Shown here: positions 22,144 to 35,209 of the stretch, in pieces | Position numbering within the stretch: position 1 is the first letter of the stretch | Layout: every line of letters begins with the position of its first letter | Source: Pagrus major | Lineage: Eukaryota; Chordata; Actinopteri; Spariformes; Sparidae | Assembly (NCBI RefSeq): GCF_040436345.1 | Contig: NC_133223.1 | Location: forward strand, 15,004,113 to 15,068,112 | DNA: 64,000 bases | Reading direction: 5' to 3' | Program-made: the position numbers and the translations under genes | The notes under the pieces: model-generated | The model's input: only the letters and a program-made list of their open reading frames with translations | What the model was told of the DNA's origin: nothing | Databases searched by the model: none

Positions 22144-23333
22144 CAGGGGCGGAACTAGACGTTTATACAAGGGGTGGCCAGAGGGTGGGCTAGGCTTTAT
22201 CAGGGGGTCCATATACTAATAAAGGAAAATACTGTGTCACCGTTATTCCGGGGTCCGGAATATTGGTGACATAATTAAACTGCCTGTACAAAGTTAATAA
22301 AATGCTGTGATGGTCCATTTTTTCAAATGTTTCTAAAAGACAAGTCCCTAACAGTACCACAACAACACTCATAAATCATATTACGATAACATGACAGTCG
22401 GCATGTAACAGGATCGTACACGGCGTCCGGTCTCTAAATACTCATGTTTGGTCTCCTCTGAAACTAGAGATGCTACCCTCTCCACTGATACCAAGCATAG
22501 CTTAGCCTAGCCCCCAAACAAAAACGCAACTAATATTGTTTCCTTACCTTTTCATGGTCATTTCGAGCCGCTGCATGCATTGCTATGAGCTCCCTTTGTT
22601 TACATCGACACCATGTTGTCACATCACCGACAATGTAAACGGAGAGAGGACCCTGCCTACCTCTGCTGCCATCTATTGGGTTCCCAGTGCTACTGCAGGC
22701 TTGCAGCCTTCCCAGGCTGACCTTTGGAAGCTCATGGACCAATTATACTTGCCTTACCCAGGGCTGCTCATAAGCACTCCATTTGGAGGCAAAATTATAC
22801 AATTTAGTTGTTTCTATTGATTGATTGTTATAATTTAGACCTTCACAATAGCAAACAAGCTACATGGACATTGAGATAATCTCTGAGCATTCATTACAGT
22901 TTATTTTGAGCTCTAGTATGAAATTCTTGCTTACTGAGTTGATTTAAAGTCTCTAAATACCCTTACCGAAAAACTAACTATGATGTGGTTTCCCCACATT
23001 ATCCTAATCTAGTGCTATGTAGCTAACCTACTGTGCGAGTAGGCTAACGGTTAGCCTACTCGCACAGTTGAACTATTGGGGACAAAATCTCTTCTCTAAA
23101 TGTGCAGTCAATTACTCATCAGGAAATCACTTTAAAACTTACTTCAGAATTATATATTTAAAGTAGGTCCTCTTGATCCACCCCTGTTTTGAAAGACGTT
23201 TATTCTGCCTCCCGCGTTTGCCTTTCCCTAATGAGCTTCTTTCAACGAGACGTGCAGTGACCTGTCAATCAACTGGGGTGGCACCTGAGCTGTCCAATCA
23301 AGTTCCCCGGCCACCTCTCTAGCTCCGCCCCTG
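22144..23333. mobile_element. hAT-like non-autonomous element, about 1.19 kb
   Basis: Starts CAGGGGCGGAACTAGA and ends TCTAGCTCCGCCCCTG, inverted ends of about 16 bp. No matching 8-bp flanks were found, so the element is old or the junction changed. No transposase motif is legible. It contains an 18-bp palindromic pair at 23031-23067. Confidence 0.6.
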
Positions 23334-24197
23334 AGGCCATCTCAGCCAAATGGAGGCCAACAATTTAAAAAGTAAAGCATGTTTAGATGTGAAACTGTGT
23401 GGTGAGTGAAAATGAGTTGTGGCTGTGTGTCAGACATAATATTTGGCAAAAAAACCCTAAATAATAATAACGAAAAGGTAAAACGTAATGGTAACAAGAA
23501 CTTAATGTACTTTTACCACACTGGTTTAGTCCTAACCCTATGGTATAGTTGTACAATACCTCATTAAATCTCACTTTTAAATATTTGTGTGTCTTTAAAG
23601 GCCCTGACAACAACATGTCTCAATCAACCTCTTTATATGAGCGGTGGAGTCCTACATGAACATGATTTCTTCTAAATTTGGAGCAGTTTGGGTTATTTCA
23701 CATGAGAATTTCTGTTTTTTTGTGGAAGAATGTTTTACTAAACATTAGATGTGGTTGTTGTTTATTTAGTCATGCATATTTAATGTTAAAGAGAGCTGCA
23801 ATGAGGATACAGGTCACTCAATTAGACCTATTTCATTTAGCTCTGACTCGGTTATTTGTTATTTTATTGTAGTGGTGTGCGTTTATCTTCACACTGTTTC
23901 ATTACTAACCCAGGTTTTAAGATTATAAGCAATGTTTTGTGTTTCTTCTGTTTTGTTAACGCTGTAACACTAATTTTCAACTTACCGATTTTACTCAAAT
24001 GCTCGCCTATTACGAAAACATGCTTCTGAATGCATTTTCATATCACACATTGTTTTCATGTTTTAATTTTCAAGAATTATTTTTAATAATTAGGCTACCT
24101 GTGTTCATGTCTGACATGTCTTCTTCTGGAAAAAATAACAATGTTTTGTTTCTGCCGTTTCCTACTGTATTTAGCCATTTAACCACACAACAATCAG

Positions 24198-24211
24198 ACA
24201 CCAGAGGGCGC
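24198..24211 (+). promoter_or_regulatory. CTCF-like motif upstream of the CD200-like gene
   Basis: ACACCAGAGGGCGC fits the core consensus CCASYAGRKGGCRS except at the first base. It lies about 250 bases before the first splice donor of the CD200-like gene. Confidence 0.35.
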
Positions 24212-25016
24212 TGTTAGCCCAACACTCAGTGGCTCTGCCTGCCCTCGACACCTCCACTCCATCCAGTGAACTGGAGGTTGGAGCTGCCGCCGGCTGGTGT
24301 TCATTGTGCTGGTGGTGGTGCGCAGAATAGAAAACAGTCGGATGAGTAAAAATAGTCCCTCGCTCGTTCTGGAGTGATGTTTCAAAAGACTGCTGGGTCA
24401 TAAGGACGGGGGAGATGTTGCAGAGGTAGAACATCTTCAGCTGTTTACGTTCAGGACAAGTAGAGGTGAGTGTCTCAGCCTCATGGCTGTATAATTTCAT
24501 TTATATGACACAGGGAATAGAAAACGTGTGACAGATAATTCACTTCTCCTCAAATCTCTTGATTAAGTACAGATCATCCCAGTAAATCACAAACTGTGTT
24601 GTAATTGTTGTGTATCTGTGGTGTAGTTCATTAAAAGTTGTTGTATTAGTGTTGATTTTAACCTGGAACACAAAACCTCTGAGAAATGACAGACAAAAAA
24701 AGTCTGTTCAGAGGTTTTAAGAGGTCTCTGACACCTAGTGAATGTTTATTTGAAAATCCATCTACACTGGATGATACACAGTATAGTTAAGAGGAGATAA
24801 TTTTGCGTCCCACTGAATAGTTTAAGTGTGTTGGACAACATCTGGTGACCACAGGAGCTGACTTGGCTCGAAGAGCTGGGGTAAATTGTTAGCACTTCAA
24901 GAGTCTCTCTGAATCTCTGTTGGATCAAAAGTTCATGTTGGGCTGAAGACGATAACTTGAATGTTTTCCACACCTCAGTACCACTCTTCCTCCTCCTCCT
25001 CCCTGTTAAATGAGCA

Positions 25017-28000
25017 ATGAAGAAGATGATGAGGAAAGGTCTGCAGGTGTGTTTATTCCTACTGATGGTGGGAAGACTGCAGGGTGAGTATGGAAAAACT
25101 CAACTGGAGAACTCCCGTCACATCATATTGTAATGTTTTTTTAGTTGTTTTTTTTAAAGGTGCAATATGTAAGAATTTGCCGCCTGTCAGTTCAAAACAA
25201 ATAGCGGGCAGCGCATCACCAGAGCAACTGCTAACTGCTGCTTACTGTAACTGCTGTTAGCTAGTTAGCTCAGTTAGCCGTGCAGTTAGCGATCAAGATC
25301 TGGGGCTTGTAGAACCGGGGGAATGTTGGTGTTTATACCGCTTGCACGGGAGCATTGGGCGGGAACATGGCTAGCTGGTTAGCATGCTGACTTCAGTAGA
25401 TAACATCAGAATTGTAGTTTCTTTACATTCTGTTGATGATGTTTTGTCAATTTCTGAATGTTTTCACCCAAAATTCGTACATATTGAACCTGTAAATATT
25501 GGTTGTATGTTTCAGGCAGGGTAACAGCTCCGGAGCGTCTGGTAGCTCCAGTGGAGAAGCCCTTCAATCTGACCTGCAGTGTTTCGAGGGATCGAGGTGA
25601 GTCTCTGAGGCAGGTGCGCTGGCTGGATGTCCAGAACCAGACCCTGCTGAGCTACCTGCCCGGCCAGAGAGACAGTGTGAGCGGACAGCAGCACGTGGAG
25701 CTCCTCTCCTCCCCGAAAGACACCTCGGCTATCACCATCCGCCGGGTGGGCTTCCGTGATGAAGGCTGCTACACCTGCATCTTTGACATGCATCCGTCCG
25801 GTTCGAAGCAGGGGCAGACATGCCTCACTGTCACCTGTGAGTAAGTCCATTAAGGACAGCAGCTTCGATTTTATAAGCAAAGACGACCAGTTTAGAAAAG
25901 ATCTCTAACCCTGAGAGCCCATACCATCACTCTGGTGGGTGTAGTTCAGCTTCATGCAGGGCAGTGTACTGATACAGTTTAATACATAGTGATCTCTCAT
26001 TTCCTGTCATCGTTTGACGATCATCTTCTGTTTAGATATAAGGAATTTAGTTGGTGCCTTTACCAGAGCAATTTAAAGTGAACATCAGTAGAATAAGCTT
26101 TGCTTCGTGGATCTCCACTGCCAAAATTGACTAATAGTAAGGAGCCATTGTTCATACCATGTCCTGAATGACATGCTGGTATGTGACAGAGTTAGAAATA
26201 CAGTGATAAAGCAAGAACAACACAGCTGTGGGTCTCTGACATGTGTTCAACTCTGACAGGAGAGATTTAGATGAAAAATTATTTTTTTATCCAGGAAGTG
26301 ACTCTGCTATTGTGCCACAAGTCATGAACCAGATGGGAGAAGCCGTCACTTGAGCAGAATGTCAGCAGAATATAAAGAAATGAAAAAACACCCATTATTC
26401 TGATTTGCAAGTGTTCACTGTGGCCTTGTAGCCGCGCCAGATAAATATGAATTAGCTTCTTAAAACTGGATAGAAACCCACTGTGTACCTAAATTAGCTC
26501 AATCATTTGTATTACAGTTAAAGGAGAATTCTGGTATTTTGAAACCAGGGCCCTATGTTTACATATTTTGGTGTGAAGGGAACTAATAGGCAGTCCCTTT
26601 GGGAAATTGTGATGTTGTGATTACCTAAATTGCAAAATTGTTCCGGCCCACACCAGTCACATTCATCCAGCCCACATACTGCGTGGGCTGGATGAGGGTA
26701 TCTAGTACAATTAAGCTAACTGGGAAGGTCATGCAGAATTCACAGGGACTGCAAATTGCAAAACATTGCAACTTCCTGGAGGGACTGAATATGTGCAAAA
26801 AGTTTTGAATTTGGTCTAGAAGATCGCCTTTACACCCATACCAGTCTGTGTCGCATAACATAATCCTCAAGGTCAACTTCGACCTTCAAAGTACCTCCAC
26901 TAAAAGCTCATTTAGAAATATCCCTCCGGAGATAAAGTAGACCTTTTTGTTAAACCAGAAACAGCTGCGCAAAATCCACCAGACTACACTCACAAAAACA
27001 GTAATTTTATTATTAAAAAACACACTACTCAATACAAACTCGACAGAAACAAAATTAAGCTCACCAAAACTGTTTTCTTTCACTGTTACAGCAATCGCCA
27101 GCTCTGGTCTGGTTGAAATAAACCCTTAAATCACCGTGTTGAAGTGGAAATATCAGGGGATTAGTAGAGAGGTCATATATCAGAGAAGCAGCTGGGAAAA
27201 ACAGCAGGTAGAGCCAGAATATTTTCACTTTTAACACACACCAAAATATGTACACTAATGACAAAATAAAAAAAAATACCAGATCTGCCTTCTAATATTG
27301 GATTTTATTTTCTGCCAGCTGTGGTTCATTTGCAGCCATTTAACTGAGAGCTTGTTGACACCTCTCTAGTTATTCTCACAAAGTGGGAGGTATCATCGGT
27401 ATCAGGAATTCCTGACATGTCAGACTGGGAATTACAAGTGAGAGACTGACAGTTTTTCCCACTCCGCTGCTCTGTGGTGAATATGGCACAACAGATTTTG
27501 GATGCCTGCCCTTTGCACCCACCCATTAGGATTAAACAAAACCAACCCTCCAGTAGACTCCAGGGACAGCTACTCCTCCCTCCAACCTGAATATCAATCT
27601 GCTGCGGGGATTTACTGAAAATACTTGACTACAGACGTCCCTAACCTCTGAACACAAGTTGTTGAGGCTCAGCCAGTCATGTTAATAAAGAGCGGTGGAG
27701 CAGTGGGAGAAGGAGGGCTTATTCTTCTAACCAGAAACAGCTGCTGCAGATTCCAGTGACTGGTTTCTGTTTGGGTGCCTCATACTTCTGAATATTAGCA
27801 TCGTCCTGTTTTTCACCCTCTGTCTCCCCTCCCCTCTTCCTTTTTCTTATCCTTTCTCCCTCATCCATCACTCTTTCACTGGATGGTGGGCTCTTTTATT
27901 CCTCCCAGCGCATGTCGCTGCCGACAGCAACAAGACAGCAGTGAGCGGCAAGAAGGCCTTCCTCTCCTGCTCCTACGGTTTGCCCGAAAAGGTGCAGCAG

Positions 28001-31000
28001 ATCACATGGAGACACACGTCAGCGCAAGGAGACTCCACAGAGGTGGCCTCCTTTGCAAAGCGGAGCGACCCCATGATAGAGCCGCCGTACCAGGGGAGAG
28101 TGTGGCTGAGTGCCTCCCTGTCCGACAGTCAGCTCACCATCCAGCCCGTCGCCATCCAGGACGAGGGCTGCTACACCTGCCAGTACACCACACATGCTGA
28201 AGGGCAGAAGAGCTCCACGGTTTGCCTCGCCACTTATGGTAAAAATCTTTTTCCCACCCAGCCATTATTGATCAGTACTCTGTATTAGATTTCAGTATGG
28301 CACACACAAACAAAAAAGGGGGAGGAAAACTTGAGGTCCAGCTGTAGCATCATGAAATGAAGGAATAAAGGCCATGAGGCTGGATTAAAGGATAGATTTA
28401 CCAGATTTAAAAGCTCAATTTCAATAAAATAATTAAATCTCGTGGCTCTACTAGGCTTTCCAAATTTTATTGGACCGAATTATGATAGTCAAATGAGTCT
28501 TTTGCGGTGATTATGACGCTCAAAAAATTGTATCCACCGTTTTACAGCTGCTTCTTTCACAATTTAACCTTAAAGGAAAAAGTCTTTTTGGGCCACTGCG
28601 CATCACGTGATGTTGCAATTACACGGTTTGGCCTGGTGCTCTTCCTGGGGGCTTGGTTTAATTCACCAAGCCTGTGTTTCAGGCACAAAGCTGCAGCTGA
28701 TCACGCCACAAAGACTACAGCCGACAGCCAACTAGCTTGTACATTCTGCACCTGCGTGAGAGGTAATAACCCTCCGTACCACCAGGTGGCGTTAGTCTGT
28801 ATTTGAGATTCAAGAAAGAGAAGGCACAGAATTGCGTATATACAAACCGTTGTTATGATAAAGAAGTGTTTCACTATCATTTCTCACCATCCTCGCTGAA
28901 AGAGCCACTGTTAATCAAGAATATATCTGAAAAAAAGTTGGCTCTGGTGCGCTCCGGCACCACGACACCCATGGTTATTTATCATGTGTTGGACAAGTGG
29001 AAGCGTGAAGTGTCAAGGAGATCACATGAGTTAAAAGCAGTCTTAATATGGGGGTCATGAATGTCTGTATCAAATTACACACCAGATTTCATGGCAATCC
29101 ATCCAATTGACATATTTTACTGTGTTATTTTAAGTGTCGAACCAACAGACTGACCAACATTCCTGAGGGCACGCTGCGAAAACAGCTAAAAGTCTGGCAG
29201 ATAAATGTATCTTTTTTGTTAACCGGCAGATGTTTTCTTTTTCTGAAAAATAGGTAGTGGTTGTTCTGATTCACGTTTTCACAAGGCTGTCGTTTTTGAT
29301 TAGATATCCTACAGTAGATAAAGGAGCTGCAGAGACAGGCTCCTGTGGGGAAAATGAAGGGCTGAGATGCATGTGGATGAGGTCCGAAGAGATTCAACAA
29401 GGTGGACCAGGAATGTTGATCTTTTCTTTCTGATCGTAGCTGCTGAATGTTTTCATGATGCAGCAGGGCTGATTTGTTAACACACACACACACACACACA
29501 GAACAGTGTGTCCATGTGAAGAATGGAGCATTGGAAAGAAGGATGGAGGCAGGGAGCGAGGTCCTGATGCATGACTGTGTCAGTGTTTGCAGCAGACAGT
29601 GATTCCCTCTGTGCTTTGTCTCGCTCTCTCTTTGCTCATTTGCTTTCACACTTTTCTCCCGTTCCCTTTCTCTCACAGTAATCTCAACAAACAGATGTGC
29701 TTTTGTTTGAAATCGAACTGTACAGTACAGTAGGTGTTTCTGGTAGTGAGGCACTATTAGTATTAATGTGATTTATTCTTGCACACCCCCCTCCCCATCC
29801 TACTCTGGATGATGTGATGCCCCCTCCTTTACTCCCACTCTCACAGCCAACAAACAGTGTTAGCTAAAATGGACTTCTCTCAGAACACAATAGAAAAAAG
29901 ATGTAACGAAGAATAAAAAGGCTGCCAGTGGGTTTGATTTGGCTGAGAAATTTCAATTACTTCAAGTGGTTATAATCTTTATTTTTAGTAATGTATCAAA
30001 GAACAATGTGACAGGGGAGCTACCCTCAGATTTACAATGCTTTATAACAAGTGTCAGCTGTCTAGTGGCGTGGCCCACAACATTTTTGGTTCACTCTCCC
30101 CGGTCTCATGGCATTGTTTCATTGTCTCATGGCAGCACCAAACAGCAGGAAGACAAGCTGGTGAACATAGTGGAGCATTTAGCTGCTAAAGAGACGGATA
30201 CAATTTTTCCAGGAGTTGTTGAAGACCAAGTTAGTTAAAAGATAGTGAATGTTGGTCTGTAACTGCTGGATGTACCAATAAGCAAATGTTGGCAAACGAA
30301 AGCAGAAATAGACAACTTTGTTATGATATCATGAAAAAAAAGATTTTCTAAACGGTTATCATCTCACCATGTTATGCTAAATTCTTGTCATAACATTAGC
30401 TAGCTCGTATATGTTCCATGCATTCTGAGCGTACAGTATCGCACTCGCTTTACTCGCCTAAAGTGAGCATCCATTAATGTTCCCATCAGTTGTTTATGGG
30501 ACACTTATTATTGTAACACCGTACCAACAATGACAAGTATTTTGTTGGAAATTTTAGTATGCCTACATATTCAACAGTTACTTTGGTGGGACTTGTTTAA
30601 TACACATTTTTGTTTCCTTCCTTTTTTTTTGTATTTTATAGATTTAGTATTCAGAATGTCATTTTCTTCTTCAAGTGTTTTTGTCTGTTGCAGGTAGCAG
30701 TCCCCCCTCCCTCCTCTCTACGTCACCACACTTGCACAACTTCTTTTTTTCGAGGCAGCTCTCTTTGCCTGTTTCTAATCTTCAAGCGTGTCTCATGATT
30801 TGGCCTTATTGGTAGTATAAACCGTCACCAGGAGTGCTGGGATTGGTAGCGTTCCCTGTTCCACCATTGCCAGTGTAGGTACCAGAACAGGAGGGTCCTG
30901 CTCTCTGCGTGTTTACCGAGCAGATGGGACCACCCCTTTATAAAGTTCTCTGTCCTGTCCGGATAAAGCGGGCATGAATACCAGAAAATGTCTTTTCTCT

Positions 31001-34000
31001 TTTGCTGGATGAGCAGGGGAGGTTTGCTGACCAAATACTCTGTAACAGTGGAATTCAATTTAAAATAAGAGCCCAGATTTCACACTAGTTTTGAGCTAAT
31101 TTACAGGGAATTATGGTTTGGATGGTTAGGAGAATTTTTCCTGTTGCGGTTTGACCCACCCTGAAATCTGATCCAGACTGATAGTGGGTGAAGTTCTCCA
31201 CCTAGAACTCTGAGAAGACACTCTGAGGGCCAAATATCTGTGGCTAAACGTGTCCTTGCCAACAACAATGTTCTCGATTCCAGTGTATCACATTCCTCAG
31301 TCAGCACCAAGAATGGAGAATTGAAAACAGCCAAAGATTTACTTATGGATCTTAAGTTGGCAGGAATTCACATACCTTAGCTGATCCAGAGGCTTCAAGG
31401 TTTTTCACAGGTAAATACAGAATAAACTACACTCTGGATTTTTGCCAGTTTTTGGATTAAAATAATACACCTCATATGCCTGTCATCCCACAGTGTTCTC
31501 ACTTAGTGTTTGATCATCATGTGAGAACATTTCCAGAAAGTTTCGCCCATTCTGGCCGAACAAAGGAAGTTGATGGAATGAATTAATACCTCAGTGCATT
31601 TCAGTGAAACTGTTATATCTGCCAAATGTATAAATCTCAGGACGAGTTTCTTTGTGAGTAAATGTCTTCCAGTGTTTTGTGATACTCATTCCAGCCGTTT
31701 CTGTTTATTTGTCCCAGTGCTGCCCAAACCTCAGGTGAGCTACAAGACTACCTCTCCAGGTGTGATCGAAGCCAACTGCACGTCAGTGTCACGCCCCCCT
31801 GCAGAGATAGTGTGGAACGTGGAGAGGGATAACCGCACCATGGGTCCCCCTGTGACGACACAGCTCCCGCAGGGAGACGGGACCACCCTAGTCATCAGTA
31901 CACTGACTGTCCAATCAGGGCTGCTGAAAGACGTGTCCGTCAAATGCTTGGTGCACCACAAAGGGCTTGAGTCACCGATTGCTGTATCCATGAACACTAA
32001 AAGTGAGTTTGTGTCTGCAAACTCCTCTTTATTCGAAGTTTTTGATAGCATTGTGTCTTTTTTTCCAGCATACACCAAAAATAGTTTATATCATCATTAC
32101 CTAAAAGGTAACAGGAGACAGTGTGTGTTGACGGGTCTTTGGGAGTTCTACTGCATGTGTGAAAAAAGTAGTATAAAGCCTTTTGTGGCTCCAGAGGAAG
32201 CTGCATGTAATCTGATAATCTGATGAAATGCCTCCAGTGATGTCACTCAGTGGCTAAATTGCATGGTGGGTAAGGCACAGTTTTTAAGAGCAGTCCACTG
32301 GTCTAACATTGTGCTCCTGTTGGACTCATTATAGACAGTTTAAAAAGAAATGATCAGATTCAGCAGAACCAGATAGTCTGCTTCCTTTTCAAACATGGCG
32401 CCTTCATTACCCACAATGCAACTTAGCCACTTAGTGGCATCACTGGAGGCAATTTATCAGATTACATGCAGCTTCCTCTGGAGGCACAAAAGGCTTTATA
32501 CTACTTTTGTTTAACATATGCAGTAATACACCCCAAGACCTGTAAACACACTTTAATGGGTACAATTGGTTGAGTTACCCTTTAAGTAATGATGATATAA
32601 AGTACTTTCGCAGTATTCTGGTAAAAATAAAGACACAATACTACCCTTAAAGATGTGTTTTGTAAAAGAAGACTACTAGCACGCCAGGCTAAAACTAAGA
32701 ATGCTAAACAAAGCCAACAGAGGTTGGTTGAGACAAAACTTTGACGGGTGCTTGATCAAAAATCAAACTGACAACAAAAGACAGAGAAAGTTCTGAACAT
32801 TGTACTGATAACTCTCAGTAAATTGAATTTAACAGCAACGATTCAATTTAAGGTCCACACACACACATCAAACAAACATCAGTGTAATATATTAGATTAT
32901 ACTGAATCTTTGTCATGTGTGAGGTTCAGTCTGTTTTGGCATGTTCAGTCTGTGAGTGATGTTTGTGTCTGTATTGATTGTTCAGCTTTTTTGCTCACTT
33001 TACATTTATGGGGAGCTGTCAGGACAGTGTGTGCTCATCTTTTTTCAGATTTTTCCCGTCAGACTATAAAGGAAAGCCAAAATCACTTGTTCTCAAATGT
33101 ACCATTTGCCCTATACAACAATTTCTAAAATAAAACAAAAACCTGTATTCGTTTTAATGCAGCTATTGATGGGCAGTATGTAAACGTGCTCATATGTGCC
33201 ATGTGTGCGGCTTTAGTTTGCCGGTAACCTGTAGTTAACCTTGGTTTCATGGCTCAGGACTGTACACATTAGGTAAACCAGATAGTAACACTATAGTTAA
33301 TCTCAAATTTAATAAGTGAGGGTCCATAAAAGAGACGCAGTGTCCAGACAAGCGCAGGCTGTTCAGCACACAGACACAAATACCAACAGAAAATTTTACC
33401 CTAATAACATTTAACCACTGAAAGGGCAGGATTTACACACTGTAACTGATTATTAATTTTTGTGTGTGTCTGTCTTTCTCTCTCATAGTTGGGACGGCTC
33501 TCACCATCCTGATCTCAGTCACTACAGTGGCAGCCCTGTTGGTCATGTCCCTCTGCTTCTGCCTTTGGAAGTGTTTCCTGCGCAAAGAAGGTGAGTGCGG
33601 CACAGCGCTTGGTTATTTTCATGTTTGGAAATGCCAAAGTTTATATCAACAACTAAGGGAAATAAATGAGTTGGTAGGCATCATACTACTATACACCTGA
33701 CACACCCTTGGGGCCGTTTAGATACCGATGTATGGAAGCATATTGGGGACAAAATTCTTCTCAATTCCTTAAATGTGGGGAATTTATGTTGATACGACCC
33801 TGAAACAAGAGTTAGATGTTTTTTATTGTTGGTCTCCACCCACACCTCCGTCACCTACATTCATACAAGAAGAAAGAGCACGAGGGAGAAATTAATAAAC
33901 TGGATAAATTATACCTCAAACATATTTTTTTCCAAAATGTAAACCAAGAGATTGCCAACTGATATCCAAAGAAACCTGCTGCTATTATTTTACTAGCTAT

Positions 34001-34840
34001 CCACCTTATAGGACGCTAATCATCTTTCTTAGAGTGACTGGTATGGTGTATCAATCATTCAGGAGGATCTTAGTTAACAACTTTATTGTGTAAATACTAC
34101 TTACACTATTATTATTGCTTAGCCCACTTAGCTAATGCTGCTAAAGCCTAGAAAGTTAATTTGATCAAAGATCAAAGATACTTTGTTGCTAGTTCCGCCG
34201 AGCGTCGAAAGCGTTATCCATAATCGTTTCCCCCCGTTACTTTCACAGTGACTTTCCATGGAAACCGCCTACAAGCTAATGGCGATGGGATACATTTTGG
34301 TAAAAAGGAAAAAGCCTCAATAAATAAGTGATGTCATGTTTATGCCATCAACATATGAGAAAAGACAGCCAGCTTCATTTTTTGCTACCTGCACTCCATC
34401 TGCACTTTAATCGCACACCTCATCAGTGTTCTCTGTCTGTGCATGAAGGATGACAACCATGGATCTGTACAGTAGTGCTATATGATTGTATTGTACAGCA
34501 TGAGGAACTATCTGTCTGTCTTCTATCTTAAGATGCATTAAGTATTGACCTATACATTATAATTCTGATCTGATCTGAGCATAAAAACTGGAACGAAATA
34601 GATTATTTCGTTCCAGTTTTTATGCTCAGCTCCAATGAGAATCAGCTAGACACAGAGCATTTACAGTAACACTGCCCAAGAGGGTCCAACTACAAACCTT
34701 ACATCTATGGACCAATCTATAGGTCAGTGCTAAGTGCAAGTCGTGTTAAAATGCGAATGTTAGTTATAAACATAAATGAAGACAGTTGATAAGGTTATAT
34801 CTACCCAGTATTACTTGAACATTTTCTTTCAGCTGATTAA
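25017..34840 (+). CDS. cd200: CD200 (OX-2)-like membrane ligand with two V-type Ig domains
   Basis: Cell-surface Ig protein; mammalian CD200 engages CD200R on myeloid cells and restrains them. An untranslated exon ends at 24465 (AGTAGAG|GTGAGT). Coding exons: 25017-25083, 25516-25836, 27909-28238, 31718-32002, 33489-33590, 34833-34840, all phase 1, total 1113 nt, 370 aa. The signal peptide is [20 protein letters not shown]1 ends [17 protein letters not shown]...TCLTV, close to human CD200 DEGCYMCLFN...ACLTV. V2 is a second full V exon with [16 protein letters not shown]. The C2 domain begins [15 protein letters not shown] and keeps a Cys pair ([13 protein letters not shown]). The transmembrane segment is [20 protein letters not shown]; the tail is about 10 residues (KCFLRKEAD), without signalling motifs, as in CD200. 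A second acceptor at 34847 would give a different short tail. Human CD200 has one V domain, so V1-V2-C2 is unusual. Confidence 0.85.
25159..25496. mobile_element. TTAA-type MITE directly before a CD200-like exon
   Basis: TTTAAAGGTGCAATATGTAA on the left and TACATATTGAACCTGTAA on the right form an inverted pair of about 20 bp. The right end lies about 20 bases before the acceptor of the V1 exon (25516). Confidence 0.6.
26519..27298. mobile_element. Probable MITE in CD200-like intron
   Basis: TTAAAGGAGAATTCTGGTAT on the left and ATACCAGATCTGCCTTCTAA on the right resemble inverted ends, with AACCAGGGCCCTATGTTTAC next to the left end. No coding content. Confidence 0.4.
28779..28792 (+). promoter_or_regulatory. 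CTCF-like motif in CD200-like intron
   Basis: CCACCAGGTGGCGT matches the CTCF core consensus except the last base. Only a sequence match. Confidence 0.3.
29481..29501. repeat. (CA)n microsatellite
   Basis: About 10 CA units in the intron between the V2 and C2 exons. The long minus-strand frame around it has no coding signature. Confidence 0.85.
32163..32508. repeat. Foldback inverted-repeat element
   Basis: The left arm from AAAAGTAGTATAAAGCC through GAGGAAGCTGCATGTAATCT and GGCATT/GCCTCCAGTGATG is mirrored by the right arm ending GGCTTTATACTACTTTT. Arms are about 110 bp with a spacer of about 120 bp. Non-coding, in the CD200-like gene after the C2 exon. Confidence 0.75.
34576..34628. repeat. 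Perfect 24-bp stem hairpin
   Basis: 34576-34599 is the exact reverse complement of 34605-34628, separated by AGATT. It lies in the last intron of the CD200-like gene. See findings. Confidence 0.95.
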
Positions 34841-35209
34841 TCTTCCAGATGAGACCAGAAGCTGAAAAGAAGAGGAAGGATTGTTTCCCAGCAGCAGCAT
34901 CGTGTCACAAAGGGAAGATGTTCTGACACACCTCCACAGGATGTCAAATACAATCCCATCTACGAGCACCAACTGTACAACGACATTCATCTCTGCTCTT
35001 CTTGCCTCTGCACCTGACTCTTATATAATCTCCAGGCTGTCCTCACATGAAGTCAATGAGGAAATGTTGAGTGAATCTTTTTTTTCCTCTCTCTCTGGTT
35101 CTGTAATTGATTTGAGTTGATGGCCACACATTCCTCAACACAGCAGAGTCAGTGTATGTTTGCTGTAACAGCATATTGCCAACTTCTCTCTGTTTGTCCC
35201 CTATTGATC

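Noticed and set aside
22536-22820. 94-codon plus-strand frame in the hAT-like element
   Set aside because: No transposase motif; chance frame in non-coding element DNA.
29125-29754. 209-codon open frame on the minus strand
   Set aside because: Low-complexity spans, a (CA)n tract inside, no domain and no splice support; lies in a CD200-like intron.
30825-31334. Two minus-strand frames in the CD200-like intron
   Set aside because: No recognisable domain or splice pattern; probably old repeat.
31594-32223. 209-codon plus-strand frame taken as a single exon
   Set aside because: Only 31718-32002 is supported by acceptor, donor and CD200 C2 homology; the rest is intron read-through.
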